Shown here: piece by piece, positions 58,798 to 64,000 of the stretch
How positions within the stretch are numbered: the first letter of the stretch is position 1
Layout: every line of letters starts with the position of its first letter
Origin: Streptosporangium sp040640155
GTDB lineage: Bacteria > Actinomycetota > Actinomycetes > Streptosporangiales > Streptosporangiaceae
Direction: 5' to 3'
DNA: 64,000 bases
Assembly (NCBI RefSeq): GCF_040640155.1
Contig: NZ_JBFABE010000009.1
Location: forward strand, 62,001-126,000
Made by a program: the position numbers and the translations under genes
The notes under the pieces: model-generated
Told to the model about the DNA's origin: nothing
Seen by the model: the letters and a program-made list of their open reading frames with translations, nothing else
Databases searched by the model: none

Positions 58798-60302
58798 GGA
58801 GCGCCGACACAACCATCAGGTTGCGCGCGATGCCTCGCTGGTACCTGACCTTGTTCACCAGCGACGCGCTTGAGCGTTTCGGCTTCTACGGCCTGCAGGC
58901 GATCCTGGTGCTGTACGCGTCCGCCCCCGCCTCGCAGGGCGGCCTGGGCCTGCCGGCCACCGACGCCGCGACGTTGTTCGGCGTCTGGATCGGCTTCATG
59001 TTCATGCTGTCGATCGCCGGTGGCTGGATCGGCGACCGGTTGCTGGGCAACCGGCGGGCGCTGCTCGTCGGCGCCGTGGTCGGCATGACCGGCTACCTGT
59101 GCCTGGCCGTGCCCGCGGGCTGGGCCGCCGCGGTCGGCCTGCCGCTCGTGGCCGTCGGCGGCGCCATCTACAAGCCGAACCACCAGGCCATGATCAACCT
59201 GATGTTCGACGGGAGCCGCGGCCGGGAGGCGGGGATCTCGCTCATGTACGTCGCGACGCAGGTCTCCGCGCTGGCGGCCCCGCTGCTGGTCGGCTACCTG
59301 GGAGAGCGCGTCAGCTGGAGTCTCGCGTTCCTGGTGGCCGCGCTGGTCATGCTGGCCACCGCGATCCAGCTCCGGCTGAGCGCCGGGCAGTTCGGCGACG
59401 TGGGGCACCGGCCGGTGCGGTCGCTGACCGCCGAGGAGCGCGTCACCGTCGCGCGGCGGGTCGGGCTGGCGGGTGCCGTGGTCGTGGCGGCGCTGCTCGC
59501 GCTCGGGCTGACCGGCCTGCTCAGCGTGTCCCTGGCGATCGGACTGGTGGGCGTGCTCAGCGTGATCGCGCCGATCGTGTGCTACATCGCGATCTACCGC
59601 AACCCGGCCCTCGGCGCGCACGACCGGCGTCGGCTGCGCGCCTTCCTCGCCGTCTTCCTGGGGTCCACGCTCTTCTGGATGATCGTCGCGCACGCCGCGT
59701 CGCTGCTGAACCTCTTCGCCCGGGACCACGTGGATCGCCAGGTGCTCGGCATGGAGATCCCGGCGAGCTGGCTGCAGGCGGCGACGCCACTGTTCATCCT
59801 GCTGCTCGCGCCGCTGATCGCCGTCGCGTTGCCGGCGCTCGGCGGCCGGAACCACGTCCCGGTGAAGCTCGCCATCGGACTCGTCCTCGTCGGCACGGGC
59901 TTCCTGGTCATGTCGCTGACGACGGTGCTCGCCTCGTCGGGCGAGAAGGTGTCGCCGCTCTGGCTGGCCGTCGTCTACCTCACCCACGCCTGCGGCGAGG
60001 TCATCGTCGCCGCGGTGATCATCTCGGCGATCGCCGATGTGCTCCCGTCGGGCTTCATGGGACGCACGCTCGGCCTGATGTGGCTGTTCGCCGGGCTCGG
60101 CGGCGGGCTGGGCAGCGGCGTGGTCCGGCTCGCCGAGTCGATCCCCGAGCCGTTGTACTACCTCGGCCTCGGCGGCGTGGCGATGGTCTGCGGGCTCGCC
60201 TTCGCGCTCGGCCGCCGCCCCCTCGCCGACGGGCTGACGGCCGGTCTTCACACTTCCGCCCCGCGGGTCGCGGGCGACACCGTCACGGAGGGCAGCCGAT
60301 GA
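58794..60302 (+). CDS. POT/PTR2-family transporter
   Basis: The 502-residue MFS protein of the proton-dependent oligopeptide transporter family has ALERFGFYGLQAILVLY in helix 1 (the ExxERFxYY motif as ERFGFYG), GGWIGDRLLGNRRALLVGAV after helix 2, and about 12-14 helices. GYLGERVSWSLAFLVAALV and MGRTLGLMWLFAGLGGG are further family-like segments. Relatives import di- and tripeptides, but some export or import other drugs. In this operon it may move the polyketide or its precursors. Its ATG overlaps the leader peptide stop, and its own stop overlaps the chain-length factor start. Confidence 0.85.
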   Translation: MRSADTTIRLRAMPRWYLTLFTSDALERFGFYGLQAILVLYASAPASQGGLGLPATDAATLFGVWIGFMFMLSIAGGWIGDRLLGNRRALLVGAVVGMTGYLCLAVPAGWAAAVGLPLVAVGGAIYKPNHQAMINLMFDGSRGREAGISLMYVATQVSALAAPLLVGYLGERVSWSLAFLVAALVMLATAIQLRLSAGQFGDVGHRPVRSLTAEERVTVARRVGLAGAVVVAALLALGLTGLLSVSLAIGLVGVLSVIAPIVCYIAIYRNPALGAHDRRRLRAFLAVFLGSTLFWMIVAHAASLLNLFARDHVDRQVLGMEIPASWLQAATPLFILLLAPLIAVALPALGGRNHVPVKLAIGLVLVGTGFLVMSLTTVLASSGEKVSPLWLAVVYLTHACGEVIVAAVIISAIADVLPSGFMGRTLGLMWLFAGLGGGLGSGVVRLAESIPEPLYYLGLGGVAMVCGLAFALGRRPLADGLTAGLHTSAPRVAGDTVTEGSR

Positions 60303-61528
60303 ACACGGCCGACACGGCGGACAGCCCGGTGGTGACCGGTATCGGGGTCGTCGCGCCGACCGGGATCGGGACCGAGACGCACTGGCAGGCCACGCTGGCC
60401 GGCAAGTCGGGGATCGGCAGGATCACACGGTTCGACGCGACCGGCTACCCGGTGCGGCTGGCAGGGCAGGTGCCCGGCTTCGTCGCGGGGGAGCGACTCC
60501 CCAGCCGGCTGATCCCGCAGACCGACCACTGGACGCACATGGGCCTGGTGGCGGCCGAGGCGGCGCTGGCCGACGCCGGCGTGGTCCCCTCCGAGTTGCC
60601 CGAGTACGAGATGGCGGTGGTGACCGCCAGTTCGTCGGGCGGCACCGAGTTCGGCCAGCGCGAGATGGAGCGGCTCTACCGCAAGGGCCCCTCCTGGGTG
60701 GGCGCCTACCAGTCGATCGCCTGGTTCTACGCGGCCACCACCGGTCAGGTGGCGATCCGGCACGGCATGCGCGGTCCCTGCGGGGTGCTGTGCTGCGAGC
60801 AGGCCGGCGGCCTGGACGCGCTCGGGCAGGCACGCCGGCTGATCCGGCGGGGGGCCCGCATCGTGGTGACCGGCGGCACCGACGCCTCGCTGTGTCCCTA
60901 CGGCCTGGTCGCGCAGCTCTCCAGCGGCGGCCTGTCCACCGTCGACGACCCGGAGCGCGCGTACCTGCCGTTCGACGAGGCGGCCTGCGGCTACGTGCCC
61001 GGCGAGGGCGGCGCCATGCTGATCGTGGAGAACGCCGAGAGCGCCAGGCGACGCGGCGCCGGCACCGTCTACGGCGCGATCGCCGGCTACGCGGCGGGCT
61101 TCGACCCGCCACCGGGCTCCGACCGGCCGCCGGCCATGCGCCGCACGATCGAACGCGCGCTGGCCGACGCGGGAACGGCGCCGTCCGAGGTGGACGTCGT
61201 GTTCGCGGACGCCTGCGGCACGCCGGACGGCGACCTCGCCGAGGCGCGGGCCATCACCACGGTGTTCGGCCCGCGGGGTGTCCCGGTCACCGCGCCCAAG
61301 ACGCTGACCGGCCGGCTCTACGGCGGCGGTGCCGCCCTCGACGTGGCGACGTCGCTCCTGGCGCTGCGCGACGGCATCATCCCGGCCACCGCCGGCTCCT
61401 CCCGGCTCGCGCCGGGATGCGACATCGACCTCGTCCTCGGCCAGCCCCGCGACGGGGTGCTGCGGACCGCGCTCGTACTGGCTCACGGGCACGGCGGGTT
61501 CACCGCCGCGCTCGTACTCAAGAAGTGA
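60299..61528 (+). CDS. Type II PKS chain-length factor (KS-beta)
   Basis: The 409-residue ketosynthase-like subunit sets polyketide length. It starts VVTGIGVVAPTGIGTETHWQ and has PQTDHWTHMGLVAAEAALAD, SSGGTEFGQREMERLYRKG and LPFDEAACGYVPGEGGAML. In place of the catalytic Cys it has Gln168 in GPCGVLCCEQAGGLDAL, diagnostic of KS-beta. The start overlaps the transporter stop and GGAGGG lies upstream. In known clusters KS-beta is next to KS-alpha and an ACP; neither is visible here, so they may lie to the right of the window or elsewhere. Confidence 0.92.
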   Translation: MNTADTADSPVVTGIGVVAPTGIGTETHWQATLAGKSGIGRITRFDATGYPVRLAGQVPGFVAGERLPSRLIPQTDHWTHMGLVAAEAALADAGVVPSELPEYEMAVVTASSSGGTEFGQREMERLYRKGPSWVGAYQSIAWFYAATTGQVAIRHGMRGPCGVLCCEQAGGLDALGQARRLIRRGARIVVTGGTDASLCPYGLVAQLSSGGLSTVDDPERAYLPFDEAACGYVPGEGGAMLIVENAESARRRGAGTVYGAIAGYAAGFDPPPGSDRPPAMRRTIERALADAGTAPSEVDVVFADACGTPDGDLAEARAITTVFGPRGVPVTAPKTLTGRLYGGGAALDVATSLLALRDGIIPATAGSSRLAPGCDIDLVLGQPRDGVLRTALVLAHGHGGFTAALVLKK

Positions 61529-61542
61529 AGGGAAGGAACATC

Positions 61543-62295
61543 ATGGATCTAGGTCTGAGCGGTAAGCGGGCTCTCGTCACCGGAGGTACCCGCGGGATAG
61601 GCCGCGGCATCGTGCTCGCGCTCGCGGAGGCGGGCGTGGATGTGATCACCTGTTACCGGCAGGAGGGCGAGAACGCCGTCTCCCTCGAGCACGAACTGAA
61701 GCGGATCGGTGGCCGCCACGCGGTCCTGCGCGCCGACCTCACCGATCCCGCGCAGATCGCCACCCTGCTCGAGCAGTGCGGCGAGCGGTTCGACGGCCGG
61801 CTGGACCTGGTGGTGAACAACGCCGCCGCGATCAGCCACGTCCCCTACGCGAAGCTCGACCTCGCCGAGTGGCAGCGCGTCATCGACACCAACCTCACCG
61901 CCGTGCACCTGACGATCCAGCACGCGCTTCCCCTGCTGGCCGAGGGCTCCTCGGTCATCGGCGTCAGCTCGAAGTCGATCGAGGTCGGCATCCCTCTGAG
62001 GGCCCACTACACCGCCACCAAGGCCGCACTTCACGGCCTGTTCCGGACCCTGGCGAGGGAACTGGGCCCGCAGGGCATCCGGTTCAACGTGCTGGCCCTC
62101 GGCGTGATCCACACCGAGGCGTTCGACAAGATGCCGGAGGAGCAGCGCGCGCAGATGATCGAGCGGTACTCCGGCAAGACCTGCCTGGGCCGTCTGGGCA
62201 CCCCGGCGGAGGTCGCGGGTGCCGTGTTGTGGCTGGCCGGCGACCTGTCCCGGTACGTCACCGGCTCCGTCGTGTCGGTGGACGGGGGGATCTGA
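61543..62295 (+). CDS. SDR ketoreductase
   Basis: The 250-residue short-chain dehydrogenase/reductase has the NAD(P) motif TGGTRGIG (residues 13-20), NNAAAISHVPYAKL, the Ser of GVSSKSIE and the catalytic YTATK (Tyr156, Lys160). The C-terminus SRYVTGSVVSVDGGI is that of FabG-like ketoreductases. GGAAGGAA precedes the ATG. In this locus it is likely a polyketide ketoreductase. Whether it reduces a polyketide or acts in later tailoring is not decided. Confidence 0.92.
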   Translation: MDLGLSGKRALVTGGTRGIGRGIVLALAEAGVDVITCYRQEGENAVSLEHELKRIGGRHAVLRADLTDPAQIATLLEQCGERFDGRLDLVVNNAAAISHVPYAKLDLAEWQRVIDTNLTAVHLTIQHALPLLAEGSSVIGVSSKSIEVGIPLRAHYTATKAALHGLFRTLARELGPQGIRFNVLALGVIHTEAFDKMPEEQRAQMIERYSGKTCLGRLGTPAEVAGAVLWLAGDLSRYVTGSVVSVDGGI

Positions 62296-62660
62296 TGGGC
62301 GAGGCCTCGTTCCGCGTCGTGCTCCGCCTGCGGATCAAGCCGGGTATGGAGCGCGAGTTCGAGCGGGTGTGGCTGGAGGTCGGCGACTCCGTCACCACCC
62401 ATCCGGCCAACCTCGGCCAGTGGCTCGCCCGCGACGGCGAGGAGAAGGGGATCTACCACATCATGAGCGACTGGTTGGACGAGCCGCGCTTCCGCGAGTT
62501 CGAGACCAGCGAACGGCACCTGGAGCACCGCGAGAAGCTCCACCCCTACCGCTCGGGCGGGTCCATGATCACGATGCACATCGTCGCGCACGTGCGAGGG
62601 GCGACCGGCTCCGTGCCCGCGGAGGCGGCCACGCACGAGGCGTGGGAGGCGGCGCGATGA
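62295..62660 (+). CDS. ABM-superfamily small protein 1
   Basis: The 121-residue ferredoxin-like-fold protein of the antibiotic biosynthesis monooxygenase type starts SFRVVLRLRIKPGMEREFER. It has IYHIMSDWLDEPRFREFETS and a His-containing HREKLHPYRSGG. Members are cofactor-free oxygenases or cyclases on aromatic polyketides. It overlaps the ketoreductase stop by one base and the next gene start by four bases. Confidence 0.85.
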   Translation: MGEASFRVVLRLRIKPGMEREFERVWLEVGDSVTTHPANLGQWLARDGEEKGIYHIMSDWLDEPRFREFETSERHLEHREKLHPYRSGGSMITMHIVAHVRGATGSVPAEAATHEAWEAAR

Positions 62661-62962
62661 CGGACCACGGCGTGCGGGTGCTTCTCTACCACGCCACGAC
62701 CGACGTCGCCGGCATCGAGACGGCCTATCACGAGGCGAGCACCCGGCTGGCCGGGGTGCCCGGCCTGCTGTCCAACGAGTTGCTGCAGTCGGTCACCGAT
62801 CGCGGCGACTTCGTGGTGGTGAGCACCTGGCGCAGCCTGGCGGACTTCGAGCAGTGGGAGCAGGGGCCGGACCACAAGCGGCAGACGGCGCCGCTGCGTC
62901 CCTTCCGGGACGGCACGATGCGCCGGCCGTTCGCCGTCTATCAGATAACAGCGTCGTACTAG
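62657..62962 (+). CDS. ABM-superfamily small protein 2
   Basis: The 101-residue protein has the same fold: VRVLLYHATTDVAGIETAYH, FVVVSTWRSLADFEQWEQGP and FRDGTMRRPFAVYQI. It overlaps the first ABM gene by four bases (ATGA), giving a tandem pair that may act as a heterodimer. Role: oxygenation or cyclisation of the polyketide, by analogy with aromatic PKS clusters. Confidence 0.85.
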   Translation: MTDHGVRVLLYHATTDVAGIETAYHEASTRLAGVPGLLSNELLQSVTDRGDFVVVSTWRSLADFEQWEQGPDHKRQTAPLRPFRDGTMRRPFAVYQITASY

Positions 62963-62977
62963 CCGGGAGACCGACTC

Positions 62978-64000
62978 GTGAAACCCGTTCCGATTGGGAT
63001 CATGAAGACCACGATGGATCTGTCGGACTGGCTGTCCTGCGCAGGCTGCGGGATGCTCGTCTACCGCAAGCGTTTCGATCGCCTGTCCATGGTGTGCCCC
63101 GACTGCGGCCGCCACGCGCAACTGACCGCGGAGCAGCGGCTGGGGCGGCTGCTCGACCCGGGCACCGGTACGCCGGTCGAGCCCGCCCTGTCGGTGCGCG
63201 ACCCGCTCGGCTTCGAGGATCTCCTCCCGTACACCGACCGGCTGGACACGGCCCGCTCGCGTACCGAGATGGACTGCGCGGTCCGGGTGGTGAGCGGCGC
63301 CGTGCGCGGCCGCGGCGTGGTGGTGGCCGTCATGGACTTCCGCTTCCTCGGCGGGAGCATGGGCGTCGCCGAGGGCGAGGCGATCGTGACCGCGGCCGAG
63401 GAGGCGCTGAAGCACCGGCTGCCGCTGCTGATCGTCACGGCGTCGGGCGGCGCGCGCATGCAGGAGGGCGTCTTCGCCCTCCTGCAGATGGCCAGGACGA
63501 GCAACGCGATGACGGCCCTCGACGAGGCGGGCCTGCTGACGGTCACTCTGGTGACCGACCCCACCTACGGCGGGGTGGCCGCGTCCTACGCGACGCTCTC
63601 GGACGTGATCCTCGCCGAACCCGGCGCCAGGATGGGGTTCGCGGGGCCGCGGGTGATCGAGCAGACCATCCGGCAGCGGCTGCCGGAGGGCTTCCAGACC
63701 GCCGAGTTCCTGCTCGAGCACGGCTTGCTCGACGGAGTCGTGCCACGCGGGGAACTGCCGCAGGCCCTGCAGTCGCTGCTCACCCTGGGGGCGCCGCCCG
63801 ACCCGGGCTGGAACCCGGCGGTGACCGATCCGGTGATCCGCTACCCGGAGCTGCTGCCCGAGCGGCCGGTGGCGCAGGTGGTCGGGCTGGCCCGCGAGCC
63901 GGGCCGGCCGACCACGCTCGACCACGTCGCCGCCTGGGACGGGGAGTTCGTCGAGCTGCGCGGCGACCGGGCCGGCGCCGACTGCCCCGCCATGGTGGGC
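62978..64000 (+). CDS. Acetyl-CoA carboxylase carboxyltransferase, fused beta-alpha (partial)
   Basis: The gene runs off the right edge after 341 codons. The N-terminus has the AccD zinc ribbon, CAGC (Cys21/24) and CPDC (Cys40/43). The beta carboxyltransferase core follows: VVAVMDFRFLGGSMGVAEGE, VTASGGARMQEGVFALLQM, TDPTYGGVAASYATLSDVIL and FAGPRVIEQTIRQRLPEGFQ. After about residue 290 the sequence changes to the start of AccA (GRPTTLDHVAAWDGEFVELR, GDRAGADCPAM), so beta and alpha are fused. GTG with GGGAGA upstream; an ATG eight codons in is an alternative. It supplies malonyl-CoA for the polyketide. Confidence 0.92.
   Translation, partial: MKPVPIGIMKTTMDLSDWLSCAGCGMLVYRKRFDRLSMVCPDCGRHAQLTAEQRLGRLLDPGTGTPVEPALSVRDPLGFEDLLPYTDRLDTARSRTEMDCAVRVVSGAVRGRGVVVAVMDFRFLGGSMGVAEGEAIVTAAEEALKHRLPLLIVTASGGARMQEGVFALLQMARTSNAMTALDEAGLLTVTLVTDPTYGGVAASYATLSDVILAEPGARMGFAGPRVIEQTIRQRLPEGFQTAEFLLEHGLLDGVVPRGELPQALQSLLTLGAPPDPGWNPAVTDPVIRYPELLPERPVAQVVGLAREPGRPTTLDHVAAWDGEFVELRGDRAGADCPAMVG

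Overview
The window reads as chromosome of a very GC-rich filamentous actinomycete, most likely Streptosporangiaceae or a close relative. This rests on GC-saturated third codon positions, frequent GTG starts, Lsr2, a four-gene conservon, DUF1206, DUF2087 and SnoaL-like actinobacterial families, F420-type enzymes and many leaderless-looking promoters. The assignment is an inference; no rRNA is present. About 55 protein genes and three tRNA genes can be supported, plus two very short peptide genes, one small membrane protein and one intein.

0-14.7 kb is mostly housekeeping: the tail of a membrane protein; tRNA-Gly, tRNA-Cys and tRNA-Val on the minus strand; an ACT-domain protein; a tRNA-dihydrouridine synthase; a TAXI-type TRAP uptake system (fused permease plus lipoprotein receptor); a DUF2087 protein; a large Ski2-like helicase; a small HTH/membrane-protein operon with twin 19-bp palindromes upstream; an acyltransferase-3 membrane protein; a NarL-type two-component system; and ribokinase.

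14.5-22.6 kb holds a GlcG/HbpS-like protein, a SAM methyltransferase with a repetitive acidic tail, an APH-type kinase, a TPR protein preceded by a 24-codon peptide gene with its own promoter and ribosome binding site, a Ppx/GppA phosphatase, a DUF1206 membrane protein and an HATPase anti-sigma-like protein. 22.7-28 kb is a minus-strand cell-surface locus: a flippase, two paralogous DegT/DnrJ-type PLP enzymes and a FemAB/GNAT-like transferase between them. 28-32.3 kb is gene-poor, with Lsr2, a DUF1622 protein, a DUF5925/AAA ATPase and two tandem-repeat arrays.

32.3-39.3 kb starts with a peptidoglycan-recognition amidase interrupted by a 364-residue intein, followed by the coupled mutA-mutB-meaB operon for methylmalonyl-CoA metabolism. 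39.8-48.5 kb holds a coupled diterpenoid-type operon (P450, class I terpene synthase, class II cyclase) directly upstream of a complete conservon (sensor kinase, roadblock, DUF742, GTPase). This pairing suggests signal-linked terpenoid production.

48.6-58.4 kb is mixed metabolism and envelope: PPK2, a PAP2/DAG-kinase-like fusion, a lipoprotein, a zinc-ribbon protein, an APH-type kinase, an F420-type oxidoreductase, a SnoaL-like protein, a HAD-IIA phosphatase, a GT39-type mannosyltransferase, a Nudix hydrolase and ArfB. From 58.7 kb to the right edge lies the start of an aromatic (type II) polyketide locus: a leader peptide, a POT-family transporter, a chain-length factor, a ketoreductase, two ABM-type small enzymes and a beta/alpha-fused acetyl-CoA carboxylase carboxyltransferase cut by the window end. 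No ketosynthase-alpha is visible next to the chain-length factor.
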